Counted from the first letter of the stretch, positions 17,943-26,513 are shown. The stretch is 64,000 nt of DNA from Rhizobium croatiense (GCF_019793465.1 NZ_JAILYJ010000020.1:43877-107876), one strand, 5' to 3'. Notes: generated from the letters alone by a model not told the origin. Translations and numbers: made by a program.

Positions 17943-18314
17943 TCATTGCCCGTCACGACTTTTTTCCCGCGACATCGTCTCCAGCTGCCCGGGAAGCTGT
18001 CCGTAAGCCACCAGAATCGATCGGATCAGCCCCGGGAAGCGTTCGTCCAGTTCCGCGCAGCGGGTCTGGTTGCGCATCTCCACCCCTTGGCGCTCGCTGC
18101 GGATCAGCCCGGATTCGCGCAGCACCTTGAAATGGTTGGAGAGGGACGATTTTGGAATGACACGGTCGCCGAGGTCGGCGAGCGCCGAGCACGTGCCGCC
18201 GCAGCCGGCGGTGGCAAGCTTTGCAAAGATGGCGACGCGCTCGGGATCGGACAGCGCATAAAGGATCGCCTCCGGCCGTATGTCCTCCAGGGCTGGGTGA
18301 AAGAGCGGTCGCAT
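17943..18314 (-). CDS. ArsR-family repressor
   Basis: 123 residues with a winged helix: ILYALSDPERVAIFAKLA, SSLSNHFKVLRESGLIRSERQGVEMRNQTR. Two Cys are visible in the loop AGCGGTCSAL. The pattern fits the group of ArsR-type repressors that sense small electrophiles or oxidants rather than metals, but this is inferred. The ATG at 18314 starts the domain. It is divergent from the SDR gene at 18421 and the shared 106-base gap carries a TTGACA element and an inverted repeat, so it probably represses that gene and itself. Confidence 0.88.
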   Translation of the reverse strand: MRPLFHPALEDIRPEAILYALSDPERVAIFAKLATAGCGGTCSALADLGDRVIPKSSLSNHFKVLRESGLIRSERQGVEMRNQTRCAELDERFPGLIRSILVAYGQLPGQLETMSREKSRDGQ

Positions 18315-18333
18315 GAATTTTATATAGCGCCCC

Positions 18334-18376
18334 TTGACATCGAGATCAACAGTTCCGAATTTCTGAACTACGGAAC
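18334..18376 (+). promoter_or_regulatory. Promoter with overlapping ArsR operator candidate upstream of the SDR gene
   Basis: TTGACA at 18334-18339 could be a -35 element for the SDR gene. The inverted repeat GTTCCG (18352-18357)/CGGAAC (18371-18376), with 13 bases between arms, covers the expected -10 and start region, where a bound repressor would block transcription. Confidence 0.5.
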
Positions 18377-18420
18377 AAGCTGCCAATAACGGCGGCTGTC
18401 CGGATCAGAAGGAATTCAAA

Positions 18421-19167
18421 ATGGCGAAGCTTACCGGAAAGGTCGCAGTGGTCACAGGGGCCTCCAAAGGCATCGGCGCGGCGATTGCCAAGGCGCTCGC
18501 GGCCGAAGGGGCAAAGGTGGTGGTGAATTACGCCTCGAGCAAGGCGGGAGCCGACGCCGTGGTCGAGGCGATCGGCGCGGCCGGCGGCAAGGCCATCGCG
18601 GTTCAGGGCGATGTTTCCAAGGCCGAACAGGCGCAGGGGCTGGTCGATGCTGCCGTCAAGGAATTCGGCAAGCTCGATGTGCTCGTCAACAACTCCGGCG
18701 TCTACGAATTCGCCTCGATCGAGGAAGTGAGCGAGGAACATTATCGCCGCATCTTCGACGTCAACGTGCTCGGCGTTCTCCTGACCACCCAGGCGGCGGT
18801 CAAGCACCTCGGTGAAGGCGGCAGCGTCATCAACATCTCCTCGGTGGTCACCAGCATGGCGCCGCCGTCCTCCGCCGTCTACACCGGCACCAAGGGCGCC
18901 GTGGAGGGCATCAACAGCGTGCTCGCCAAGGAACTCGGCCCGCGCAAGATCCGCGTCAACGCCATCCTGCCGGGCATGGTCGAGACCGAGGGGACGCACA
19001 CGGCCGGCGTCATCGGCTCGGATCTCGAGCAGACCGTCGTCGCCCAGACGCCGCTTGCCCGCATCGGCCAGCCGGACGATATCGCCGGCGTCGCGGTCTT
19101 CCTCGCGTCCGACGACGCCCGCTGGATGACCGGCGAACGGCTGGCCGCCAGCGGCGGTTTCCGCTGA
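18421..19167 (+). CDS. SDR family oxidoreductase (3-oxoacyl-ACP reductase-like)
   Basis: 248 residues, classical short-chain dehydrogenase. Cofactor motif TGASKGIGAAIA at residues about 12-23, NNSG in place of NNAG, the catalytic Ser in NISSVV, and YTGTK for YxxxK, followed by LGPRKIRVNAILPGMVETEG. It should reduce or oxidise a carbonyl/alcohol with NAD(P)H in the cytoplasm; substrate unknown. GAAGGA lies upstream. Divergent ArsR-type repressor with a likely operator in between, so expression is probably inducible. Confidence 0.9.
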   Translation: MAKLTGKVAVVTGASKGIGAAIAKALAAEGAKVVVNYASSKAGADAVVEAIGAAGGKAIAVQGDVSKAEQAQGLVDAAVKEFGKLDVLVNNSGVYEFASIEEVSEEHYRRIFDVNVLGVLLTTQAAVKHLGEGGSVINISSVVTSMAPPSSAVYTGTKGAVEGINSVLAKELGPRKIRVNAILPGMVETEGTHTAGVIGSDLEQTVVAQTPLARIGQPDDIAGVAVFLASDDARWMTGERLAASGGFR

Positions 19168-19205
19168 GGGCATTTCCGCTCTCTTCGGATCACGGATTTA
19201 GGTGT

Positions 19206-19225
19206 TCAGGCCGGCGCCGGCCTGA
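19206..19225. repeat. Perfect 20-bp palindrome downstream of the SDR gene
   Basis: TCAGGCCGGCGCCGGCCTGA reads identically on both strands. It could form a hairpin in the transcript, but there is no T-run after it. Confidence 0.6.
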
Positions 19226-19255
19226 AACCTCGATCCTGTTCTGAATAAAAGAGCA

Positions 19256-19304
19256 AGAGCATGATCCGTCAGAAAGCCGCTCAGGCTTATCGGTATCATG
19301 CTCT
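19256..19304. repeat. Palindromic intergenic repeat with AGAGCATGAT ends
   Basis: AGAGCATGAT (19256-19265) and ATCATGCTCT (19295-19304) are exact inverted repeats around a 29-base centre. Elements with these ends are, to my knowledge, common in rhizobial intergenic DNA; a second copy was not found here. Confidence 0.65.
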
Positions 19305-19406
19305 CGCAGCGCTCGCGATTGTGCGCGTCCCGGCCATGACGATCGCATTGACGAAACTTACAAAGTCAATGCCGGAGCTCATCCATGCGCCGGCAAAGCG
19401 CGGTCA

Positions 19407-20297
19407 TCACCTGCCGATATAGGCGGCGAGTTCATCAGGCGTCCCGTTGGGGAAGGCCTGTTTCAAAAAGTCCAGGAACGCCGACACGCGCGCGCTCAGC
19501 AGCCGTCGGGAGGGGTAGAGCGTCCAGAGAGCGATCTCCGGGGCGTCGATGTCCCCCCAACTGACCAATGTGCCATCCGCCAGGTCGTGGCTCACCAGCG
19601 ATATGGGAAGACGTCCTGCACCGACGCCGGCGCGCACCGCATCGCGGATGGTGATGAGCGTGGACAAGGTGAGCACGGGCTCGATCCTGATCGTCGACTG
19701 GCCGCCTGATGTCTTCACCTGCCATGTTTGCGCTTCGGCTGCGCCACGCGCAACGCCTGGAGCCGCACGTCCGCCGGTCGGGCGGGGAAGGTCGGGGCTT
19801 GCCACCACCACCAGCCGGTCGCGCAGAAAGGCCCGTCCGACCAGGCTTTCGTCGGGATCGGGATTGACCCGGATGACCAGGTCGTAGCCTTCCTCGATCA
19901 TATCGATGGACCGGTCCTCACTCGTCACCTCAAGCCTCACCTCGGGATATTTGAGGGCAAAGCCGGCGGCGATCCTGCCCATGGCGGTCTGGGAAAAATG
20001 CAACGGCGCGCTGATCCGCAATTTCCCCTTTGGTTTCTGACCGCCGGAGGCAATCGCCGAAGCCGTCTCGTCGAGTTCGGCAAGCAGTGCCGCCGTCCGC
20101 TCGAAGAGCGCCCGTCCTTCTTCTGTGAGCTTCAGGTTACGCGCACCCCGTTCAAACAGCCGCAGATCGAGGCTGCTTTCCAGCTCGGCGACGCGCCGGG
20201 ACAGGGTTGCCTTCGGCCGGCCGGTGGCCCTGGCCGCTTTACCGAAGCCACCATGGCGGGCAACGAGATTGAAATCGGCAAGCGCAAGAAGGTCCAT
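19407..20297 (-). CDS. LysR-family transcriptional regulator
   Basis: 296 residues. N-terminal winged helix-turn-helix (residues about 1-60): LADFNLVARHGGFGKAARATG, KATLSRRVAELESSL, LFERGARNLKLTEEG. The effector-binding half follows (GKLRISAPLHFSQTAMG, YDLVIRVNPDPDESLVGR). The CrgA-like layout is typical of regulators next to quinone or aldehyde reductases. The ATG at 20297 is chosen because the HTH begins there. Divergent from the NmrA-type gene at 20402, which it probably controls. Inducer unknown. Confidence 0.9.
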   Translation of the reverse strand: MDLLALADFNLVARHGGFGKAARATGRPKATLSRRVAELESSLDLRLFERGARNLKLTEEGRALFERTAALLAELDETASAIASGGQKPKGKLRISAPLHFSQTAMGRIAAGFALKYPEVRLEVTSEDRSIDMIEEGYDLVIRVNPDPDESLVGRAFLRDRLVVVASPDLPRPTGGRAAPGVARGAAEAQTWQVKTSGGQSTIRIEPVLTLSTLITIRDAVRAGVGAGRLPISLVSHDLADGTLVSWGDIDAPEIALWTLYPSRRLLSARVSAFLDFLKQAFPNGTPDELAAYIGR

Positions 20298-20401
20298 AAG
20301 CGTTCCACAGGTGAGACGGTGTGTCCAAAATTGCTGTCTATCGGACTGCCAGTGAACCACACATATTCGCCGTGTCAAGCAACCCGACACGGAGAAAAAC
20401 C

Positions 20402-21292
20402 ATGACCATTCTCGTTACCGGCGCCACAGGCAATGTCGGCCGCCAAGTCGTCGAACACCTCGTCAAGCGCGGCGCCGATGTCCGCGCTCTTGTCCGCGAC
20501 CCGTCGAAGGCCGAATTCCCGGCTGGCGTCAGCGTCGCCCAAGGCGACTTCCTCGACATCGACTCCCTGCGCAACGCCATGTCGGGCGTGTCGACGCTGT
20601 TCCTCCTCAACGCCGTGGTGCCGGACGAATTCACCCAGGCTTTGATTGCGCTGAACGTCGCCCGATCGGCCGGCATCGAGCGGATCGTCTATCTCTCGGT
20701 GATCCACGCCGACATCTATGTGAACGTGCCGCATTTCGCCGGCAAGTTCGGCGTCGAGCGGATGATCGAGCAGATGGGGTTGAAGGCGACGATCCTGCGC
20801 CCGGCCTACTTCATCCAGAACGATCTGATGGTCAAGGACGTCATCACCGGCTACGGCGCCTACCCGATGCCGATCGGCGCCAAGGGTTTCGCCATGATCG
20901 ACATCCGTGATATCGCCGAGATCGCCGCCCTCGAGCTGCTGCGCCGCGAACAGGCGGCAGAACCGCTGGCGCTCGAGCGGATCAACCTCGTCGGTCCGGA
21001 GACACTGAGCGGAATTGATATTGCCGCCATCTGGTCAGATGTGCTCGCCCGCCCGATCGCCTATGGCGGCGACAATACCGAAGGCTTCGAGCAGAATCTG
21101 AAGCAGTTCATGCCTGCCTGGATGGCCTACGACATGCGGCTGATGGGCGAGCGCTTCCTGACCGACGGAATGCTGCCTGAGGCCGGCGATGTCGAGCGCC
21201 TGACAAAGCTGCTCGGCCGCCCGCTGCGCTCCTACCGTGTCTTTGCCTCGCAAACCGCTGCCTCCGCTGAGGCAAACGCAACAACGATTTAA
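20402..21292 (+). CDS. NmrA-type NAD(P)-binding oxidoreductase
   Basis: 296 residues, atypical short-chain dehydrogenase of the NmrA/HSCARG group. N-terminal dinucleotide motif VTGATGNVGRQVVEHL, then RALVRDPSKAEFPAGVSVAQGDFLD and a substrate-side segment AGIERIVYLSVI, LRPAYFIQNDL. Such proteins act as redox sensors or as quinone/flavonoid-type reductases. The ATG at 20402 follows GGAGAAAAACC. The AtaL-like gene follows 17 bases after its stop, so the two form an operon under the divergent LysR regulator. Confidence 0.85.
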   Translation: MTILVTGATGNVGRQVVEHLVKRGADVRALVRDPSKAEFPAGVSVAQGDFLDIDSLRNAMSGVSTLFLLNAVVPDEFTQALIALNVARSAGIERIVYLSVIHADIYVNVPHFAGKFGVERMIEQMGLKATILRPAYFIQNDLMVKDVITGYGAYPMPIGAKGFAMIDIRDIAEIAALELLRREQAAEPLALERINLVGPETLSGIDIAAIWSDVLARPIAYGGDNTEGFEQNLKQFMPAWMAYDMRLMGERFLTDGMLPEAGDVERLTKLLGRPLRSYRVFASQTAASAEANATTI

Positions 21293-21309
21293 CCAGAAGG
21301 GGCATTATC

Positions 21310-21783
21310 ATGATCTATTCGACAGCCACAGTTCCGGTGAACCCGGAGGGCGAAATCCCGCTGACCCGCGCTGAGGCCTGGCAGGGCCTGGAACGCAAGG
21401 CGCGCGACGCCCGGCTTTTTCTTCCCGCCGGTCTCTGCACTCGCTGCGATGTCGTCGGGGAAAGCCCGACCCACTTCGTGCGCGAGGCGACGATTGCCGG
21501 ACAGGATCTGCGCGAGATCATCACCCTGGACCAGCAAAGCAAGGTCACCTTCTTTCAGGCGACGGGCCCACGCGAGGGAGCGATCGTCAACGAGCTTTTC
21601 GAGGATGAAGATGGCCAGCTTCAGCTGCGCTTCTACTGCTACATCGGGCTGCGCGGCAAACAGCCGAACGGCCCGGAAGAGCAGGCCGAGCAGGCACAGT
21701 TCGATGGCGAAACGGGCTACAAGGCGGCCCTGCTGTCGACCCTGAAGCGGACCCGCGAACTGCTGGCAGAGGGAAAGCTCTAG
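21310..21783 (+). CDS. AtaL-like SRPBCC-fold protein (DUF1857)
   Basis: 157 residues without signal peptide or membrane segment. The order of blocks, TATVPVNPEGEIPLTRAEAWQGLERKARD, FVREATIAGQD, VTFFQATGPREGAIVNELFED and LQLRFYCYIGLRG, resembles the AtaL-like (DUF1857) family, a START/SRPBCC-type hydrophobic-ligand pocket known mostly from fungi and some bacteria. It follows the NmrA-type gene by 17 bases with AGAAGGGG as ribosome site, so it is probably part of the same response. Function unknown. Confidence 0.6.
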   Translation: MIYSTATVPVNPEGEIPLTRAEAWQGLERKARDARLFLPAGLCTRCDVVGESPTHFVREATIAGQDLREIITLDQQSKVTFFQATGPREGAIVNELFEDEDGQLQLRFYCYIGLRGKQPNGPEEQAEQAQFDGETGYKAALLSTLKRTRELLAEGKL

Positions 21784-21807
21784 CATCGCCGCAACACAAA
21801 CGACAGA

Positions 21808-21840
21808 GCGGCTGGTCATGGGTTATCCTCGACCAGCCGC
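21808..21840. terminator. Hairpin between convergent genes, possible bidirectional terminator
   Basis: Perfect 10-bp inverted repeat GCGGCTGGTC/GACCAGCCGC with a 13-base loop, 25 bases after the AtaL-like stop and facing the DJ-1-like gene. A T-run is lacking, so termination is not certain. Confidence 0.5.
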
Positions 21841-21953
21841 CGTGTGTCAGATACTGTGGATCCTGAAGGGAAGCGTTTGAAACGCTTCTGCGAGGCGAGC
21901 CAAGGGGTCCGGTTTCCCACCGGCGCCTTCGGCTTCATCGCCGAACTGGTTGA

Positions 21954-22646
21954 TCAGGCGGCCCTTGCCGCGGTCACGGCAGCGAGCAGAATGCCGGCGG
22001 TCTCCACCGATGAACCGGGATTCTGCCCGGTGATGAGCAGGCCGTCCTGGACGGCATAGGACGACCAGTCGCCGCCGCTGGAATAGATGCCGCCATTCTG
22101 CTTCAACATGTCCTCGACCAGGAACGGCACCACTTCGGTCAGGCCGACGCCGCCTTCCTCGGAGTTCTTGAAACCGGTGACTTGTCTGCCCTGAACCAGC
22201 GGCGTGCCGTCGGCAGACTTGACGTGGCGCAGCACACCCGGTGCGTGGCAGACAAAGGCGACGGGCTTGCCGGCCTGATAGAGCGATTGGATGAGGGCGA
22301 TCGAATTCCTGTCTTCCGCCAGATCCCAAAGCGGGCCATGGCCGCCCGGATAAAACACGGCGTCGTAATCTTCGGGAGAGACCGAAGCGAGCGTTACGGT
22401 CGAGGCGAGCACGGCCTGCGCATCAGGATCGGCATGGAAGCGGCGGGTCTGGTCGGTCTGGAAGCCGGGTTCGTCGCTCTTCGGGTCGAGAGGCGGCTGT
22501 CCGCCCTTGGGCGATGCGACGGTGATGTCGGCGCCGGCTTCGAGGAAGGCATAATAGGGGGCCGCAAACTCTTCGAGCCAGAAGCCGGTCTTCCGGCCGG
22601 TGTCGCCCAGTTCGTCGTGCGAGGTGAGAACCATGAGGATTTTCAT
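21954..22646 (-). CDS. DJ-1/PfpI family protein (Hsp31-like class I glutamine amidotransferase fold)
   Basis: 230 residues. Features of the Hsp31-like subgroup: MKILMVLTSHDELGDTG, GFWLEEFAAPYYAFLEAGADI, FYPGGHGPLWDLAED, the nucleophile elbow AFVCHAPGVL with the reactive Cys, and a glyoxalase-III-type ending. These proteins convert methylglyoxal to lactate or repair glycated molecules; that activity is inferred. Divergent from the LysR regulator at 22768 (121-base gap), which is its probable regulator. Confidence 0.88.
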   Translation of the reverse strand: MKILMVLTSHDELGDTGRKTGFWLEEFAAPYYAFLEAGADITVASPKGGQPPLDPKSDEPGFQTDQTRRFHADPDAQAVLASTVTLASVSPEDYDAVFYPGGHGPLWDLAEDRNSIALIQSLYQAGKPVAFVCHAPGVLRHVKSADGTPLVQGRQVTGFKNSEEGGVGLTEVVPFLVEDMLKQNGGIYSSGGDWSSYAVQDGLLITGQNPGSSVETAGILLAAVTAARAA

Positions 22647-22767
22647 CTGGAGATCCTTTCGAGGCAGATGTGATCGGTTGCTTTCGATGAGGGGATCATG
22701 CCTCGGTCTTTCTCATTCCGGAAATTTATTTCTTTGATTTCAGTTATGCGTTCGGCAATATATCTGG

Positions 22768-23700
22768 ATGAAGTACGACCTCAACCTCCTGCCTGTCTTT
22801 GTGGCGCTCATGGAAGAGCGGAATGTCACGCGCGCAGCCGAACAACTGGGCATGACGCAGCCGGCCGTCTCAAACGCCTTGAACCGCCTTCGCGAGACGC
22901 TGCGCGATCCGCTGTTCATCCGCGAGCGCTACGGCATGAGGCCGACCGAGATGGCGGAGGCACTTGCTCCGGTGATCCGCGGGGCTCTGGCGAGTCTCGA
23001 TGACGTCATTCTCGGCCAGCAGGCGTTCGATCCGGCGCGGGCGACACGGCAGTTCACCATCGCCCCGAACAGTTACGTCGAGTTCGTCCTGATGCCGGTG
23101 ATCGTGGCGCGGCTGCGGGAATGCGCGCCCGGGATCAGGCTGCGCCTGACGCCCTTCGGCAATGATCTGGCCGAGACCGGCGCGATATCAGGGGCGACGG
23201 AAATGGTGATCGGAAGGATCGTCGAGCCGCCTGATAACATGGTCGTGCAGCATCTCATGGATGATGGGCTGGCCTGTGTCGTCCGCAGGGATCATCCCGA
23301 AATCACCGAAAGCATCTCCGAAGAACAATACCAGCGGATGCGGCATGTCAACGTGCTTCCGCCCGGTCGGATGCGCGTCGGCCTGTTCCAGATGCTGCAG
23401 CAGGCCGGTCTCAGGCGCGACGTCTCGGTCTCCGTCACTCATTTCCTGGCAGTCCCGGAAATGGTGGCCATCACCGACTATTGCGCGACACTGCCCCGAC
23501 TAATCTGCCATCGCCTTGCCCGCGACCCGCGCCTCAAAATCCTCCCCGCACCTGTCGATCTCGGCAGCTTCCCGGTCGAACTGGCATGGCATGTCCGCTA
23601 CCGAAACGATCCCGCCCACCGGTGGCTGAGGTCATTGATATCAGAGGTGGCAAAGGAAGTCTCCGACGCTGCGGTGGCAGAAGCGATGGCTGGAAATTGA
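22768..23700 (+). CDS. LysR-family transcriptional regulator
   Basis: 310 residues. The HTH starts immediately (DLNLLPVFVALMEERNVTRAAEQLGMTQPAVSNALNRLRETL, LFIRERYGMRPTE), in the style of NodD/SyrM/LeuO-like regulators. The effector domain begins RQFTIAPNSYVEFVLMPVIV. No nod-box-like downstream target was recognised, and the neighbour is a DJ-1-like gene, so a nodulation role is not supported. Divergent transcription suggests control of the DJ-1-like gene. Confidence 0.88.
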   Translation: MKYDLNLLPVFVALMEERNVTRAAEQLGMTQPAVSNALNRLRETLRDPLFIRERYGMRPTEMAEALAPVIRGALASLDDVILGQQAFDPARATRQFTIAPNSYVEFVLMPVIVARLRECAPGIRLRLTPFGNDLAETGAISGATEMVIGRIVEPPDNMVVQHLMDDGLACVVRRDHPEITESISEEQYQRMRHVNVLPPGRMRVGLFQMLQQAGLRRDVSVSVTHFLAVPEMVAITDYCATLPRLICHRLARDPRLKILPAPVDLGSFPVELAWHVRYRNDPAHRWLRSLISEVAKEVSDAAVAEAMAGN

Positions 23701-23776
23701 GAGCGCGTGTTTGCCCTCGGCGGTTGCACGCGTGCCCGATCGATTGCATTGTTGTGTTCGAGATGAGGAGAATTCT

Positions 23777-24135
23777 ATGCCGAAGGCCGTTGGAATCGGC
23801 GGTGTGTTTTTTAGGGCGGCGAACCCGGCCGGCCTGGCTGAATGGTATCAAAAGCATCTCGGTATTGACGACCTGCACAAGTCGGTATGGCAGCAGGAGG
23901 CCGGGATGACGAATTCGGGCCTTTCTCGAAGGACACTGACTATTTCGGTCGAGCGGAACAACAATGGATGGTCAATTTCCGCGTGGACGATCTCGACGGG
24001 CTGATCTCAAAGCTCACGGCAAGCGGGATCGCGGTGGAAACACGGGATGAGTGGAACTCGGAGGTAGGCCGCTTTGCCCGGATTCACGATCCCGAAGGTA
24101 ACCCGGTCGAGCTGTGGGAGCCGGCGCAGGGTTGA
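23777..24135 (+). pseudogene. VOC-family (glyoxalase/bleomycin resistance fold) protein, frameshifted
   Basis: The first part, MPKAVGIGGVFFRAANPAGLAEWYQKHLGI...VWQQEAG, is in one frame. The continuation EFGPFSKDTDYFG...MVNFRVDDLDGLISKL...RIHDPEGNPVELWEP is in another. The two halves together give one complete VOC domain, so a frameshift near 23905-23915 breaks the gene. AGGAG precedes the ATG at 23777. A sequencing error is possible. If intact, the protein would be a metal-dependent small-molecule binding or lyase-type enzyme. Confidence 0.75.
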
Positions 24136-24189
24136 CGGCGAATGGGTCGCTCCTCGTTGGCCGCTCTCGATAGATTCACCCGCCTTCAG

Positions 24190-24345
24190 ACTGGGAATGG
24201 GTTTCGCCACGCATCCAGTTCTTCAAGCCGTCCGTACCAGCCGAAAACTCGTCTTCGAGTTGTCGATCAGGCCGACATCAGGCTTCCCGCCGAACAACGG
24301 CTTGGTCAAGGTTTCAAACCACAGCGTTGCCCCGTGGCGGGTGCC
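24190..24345 (-). pseudogene. Fossil of a glutathione S-transferase gene with internal deletion
   Basis: Up to 24240 it matches the 3' part of the intact GST gene (CATCCAGTTCTTCAAGCCGT is identical). From 24241 it matches sequence around 26718-26820 (CCGAAAACTC, GCCGAACAACGGCTTG). About 149 bases present in the intact gene are missing, and the deletion ends lie at CAG repeats. Not coding. Confidence 0.8.
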
Positions 24346-24359
24346 GCGCCCCGGCTGTG

Positions 24360-24403
24360 GCCATGGATTCCAGGCTCAGGCCTGGAATGACGGAGGTTGG
24401 GAA
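24360..24403. repeat. Partial RIME-like element
   Basis: Palindrome ATTCCAGGCTCAGGCCTGGAAT followed by GACGGAGGTTGGG. Confidence 0.75.
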
Positions 24404-24509
24404 GGGGGCTTCGCCGAAGGCACCACCGGCGTCGTGCATGGCGCAAGACATCCCGCCTTGGCGCGCCCTTTCTCCGCTCTAACTCTGCAGCAGGCATGGA
24501 GGAAGACGA

Positions 24510-24860
24510 ATGAAAATCCGGAAATTCACGAAAGCCGACGTCGCGCTGGAGCGCTCCCCCGGGCAGGAGGGCGACATCTTCGTCGGCAATCTCATCGACG
24601 AGCGGCATGGCGGGCCGATCACCATCGGTTACGGGCGCTACGCCCCCGGCCAGAGCCTGACCGAAACGATGGCGGTTGACGACGTCGTGATCGTTCTGGA
24701 AGGGCGGCTTTCGATTTCGACGGAGGCCGGGACGGTGAGCGCCGGGCCGGGCGAGATCGTGTATATGCCGAAGGGCGAGACCGTGACGATCCGCTCGCAT
24801 GAGGAGGGCGCATTCACCGCCTATGTCACTTATCCCCATTGGCGCCCGGCGCATTCGTAA
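24510..24860 (+). CDS. EutQ-like cupin-domain protein
   Basis: 116 residues, a single small cupin resembling the C-terminal domain of EutQ: IGYGRYAPGQSLTETMAVDDVVIVLEGRL, STEAGTVSAGPGEIVYMPKGETVTIRS, closing in PHWRPAH. The usual cupin metal His are not obvious, so it may be a non-metal cupin. GGAGGA lies ahead of the ATG. A decayed copy of its 3' end lies at 26391-26475 beside the intact GST gene. Function unknown. Confidence 0.75.
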   Translation: MKIRKFTKADVALERSPGQEGDIFVGNLIDERHGGPITIGYGRYAPGQSLTETMAVDDVVIVLEGRLSISTEAGTVSAGPGEIVYMPKGETVTIRSHEEGAFTAYVTYPHWRPAHS

Positions 24861-24974
24861 GACGCAAGGTGACGTGATGTTTCCCGCGGCTGGCCCGGTT
24901 GATTTGACGTTGCGGGATTGACCGCACGGCGGATGGTTGCAAGGATCTCCGTCTGTCGGCAACGAGGGGTTGGC

Positions 24975-25319
24975 ATGTCTATCGCGAGCTTACCTGCACC
25001 ACCCTATTACGTTGTCTGCTTCTCATCGCAACGAACCGAGGTCGAAGACGGCTATGGTGACATCGGCGCTGCGATGGTGGAACTGGCCAAACAGCAGCCC
25101 GGATTTCTGGGTTTCGAAAGCGCCCGCCGTGCCGACGGATTCGGCATCATCAACTCTTATTGGCGGGACGAGGAAAGCATCCGGGCATGGAAAGCGGTCG
25201 TCGATCACGTCGAAGCGCAACGCCGGGGCCGGGCCGACTGGTACAGGCGTTATGAAATCCGTGTCGCGCTCGTCCAACGCGCTTATGGATTTGATGCGGA
25301 AGTTCGCAAACTGCGATGA
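24975..25319 (+). CDS. Antibiotic biosynthesis monooxygenase (ABM)-type protein
   Basis: 114 residues with a ferredoxin-like dimeric alpha/beta-barrel fold: YYVVCFSSQRT, GDIGAAMVELAKQQPGFLGFESARRADGFGIINSYWRDEESIRAWK, VDHVEAQRRGRADWYRRYEIRVALV. Such proteins are cofactor-free monooxygenases or haem-degrading relatives; the sequence after AWK resembles the YqjZ-like group. The ATG at 24975 has GAGGGG ahead. It sits between the cupin and the convergent hydrolase gene. Confidence 0.8.
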   Translation: MSIASLPAPPYYVVCFSSQRTEVEDGYGDIGAAMVELAKQQPGFLGFESARRADGFGIINSYWRDEESIRAWKAVVDHVEAQRRGRADWYRRYEIRVALVQRAYGFDAEVRKLR

Positions 25320-25355
25320 TCTTCGCCCTCGGATCGGGTGCCGTCCGTGACGGAT

Positions 25356-26174
25356 TCAAGGCCCGTTTGCTTTTAGCGCTTCCACGAAACGGATCACGTC
25401 ACCGACCATGCTATCGTTGAAGATGTCGTTGTGACCCGCACCGTCATAGATCACCATCCGCTTGGGCTCGGGTGCGAGGCGGTACAGCGCCTCGCCTGAA
25501 GAAAGCGGGATGCTGTCATCAAGCCGGCCGTGCAGGAACAACTTCGGTTGTCTGACTTTGGCTATGTTGAGGTCCGAGCGAAAGGGATCCTTGAGAAGAA
25601 ACTCGACCGGCAGGAATGGGTAATGCATCTGCGCAACCGACAGAACCGACAGGTACGGAGAGACGAGGATGACGCCCACGGCCGGTCTGTTCGCGGTCGT
25701 ATGGACGGCAACGCCGGTGCCGAGTGACCGGCCCAGCACGACGATCCCGCCTGCGGCCTGTGCAGAAAGCCAGTCGAATGCGGCGATGCCGTCTGTCAGC
25801 AGCCCCTTCTCGCTGGGTAAGCCGGTCGATCCGGGATAGCCGCGATAGGAAATCGCCAGCAATCCAATCCCCCGCGCGGCCAGCGCCCGTGCGAGAAACG
25901 CGTAATTGTCGACGCGGTCACCGTTTCCGAAAAAGAGCAGCACGCAGGGCTTGTCGCTGTCGCCCTGGCTGTAGAGTGCGTGAAGCAGCTCGCCGTCGGG
26001 CGTCTTAATGTGCGCCGTCTCGCCCCAAGTCGCGGGCTCCGGAAGTGGTGCGGCCCCGGCTCCAGGATAAAGCAGGGATCGCTGAGAGAGGTAGACCAGA
26101 GCGACGATCGCCATGTAGGCGATGACCGCCATCAGCGGCAGGATCAGCAGGTACCTTGTAGCGCTCACGACCAA
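25356..26174 (-). CDS. Membrane-anchored alpha/beta hydrolase
   Basis: 272 residues. An N-terminal membrane helix (LLILPLMAVIAYMAIVALVYL) carries a serine hydrolase domain: LLFFGNGDRVDNYAFLAR, ISYRGYPGSTG, nucleophile elbow VLGRSLGTGVA, Asp in LHGRLDDSIPL and His in GAGHNDIF. The layout is that of the ABHD13/BEM46-like group, probably facing the periplasm. The start is uncertain: 26174 is TTG and a GTG lies two codons later, with no strong ribosome site for either. Confidence 0.82.
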   Translation of the reverse strand: MVVSATRYLLILPLMAVIAYMAIVALVYLSQRSLLYPGAGAAPLPEPATWGETAHIKTPDGELLHALYSQGDSDKPCVLLFFGNGDRVDNYAFLARALAARGIGLLAISYRGYPGSTGLPSEKGLLTDGIAAFDWLSAQAAGGIVVLGRSLGTGVAVHTTANRPAVGVILVSPYLSVLSVAQMHYPFLPVEFLLKDPFRSDLNIAKVRQPKLFLHGRLDDSIPLSSGEALYRLAPEPKRMVIYDGAGHNDIFNDSMVGDVIRFVEALKANGP

Positions 26175-26513
26175 ATGGACCCGCAGTTTGCCAATGCCGG
26201 GAACGCGTTGCAGCGACCCAAGCTCGATGCCGGCGTGGTATGCTCAGCGTAGCGGCGATATTTGCACAAAGTCTTCCGATGGAGAAGAGGCCGAGACGCG
26301 GCAATCGTCCGCATGAAAGTTCGGCGTTCCCACCGTACAAGCTGACGCCGTTCTATTGGGGCCTGATCGGCGCAGATGAACCAATCCGGGGCCAAGCGGT
26401 GACCATCCGCTCGCACGAAGACGGCGCGCTCGCCACCGACGTCACCCACGCGCATTGGCGTCCGGCGCATGTTTTCGCCCGCGGCGCGTCAGCTCATATC
26501 TGTCAAGGCGTGG
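26175..26513. other. Intergenic region holding a cupin-gene fossil
   Basis: 339 bases. 26391-26475 matches the 3' end of the cupin gene at 24510-24860. The rest shows no recognisable gene. Confidence 0.6.
26391..26475 (+). pseudogene. 3' fossil of a cupin gene
   Basis: Translates as VTIRSHEDGALATDV...HWRPAH, close to VTIRSHEEGAFTAYV...HWRPAH of the intact cupin. The stop codon and the 5' two thirds are missing. Confidence 0.78.

Larger units (their letters stand above)
24136..24509. other. Intergenic region holding a GST fossil and a RIME-like element
   Basis: 374 bases. 24190-24345 is a decayed copy of the GST gene found intact at 26514-27119, and 24360-24403 is a RIME-like palindrome. The remaining bases precede the cupin gene and show no other feature. 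Confidence 0.7.

Noticed and set aside
22768..23700. Possible NodD-like nodulation regulator
   Set aside because: The HTH resembles NodD/SyrM-like regulators, but no nod box or nod genes are present and it is divergent from a DJ-1-like gene.
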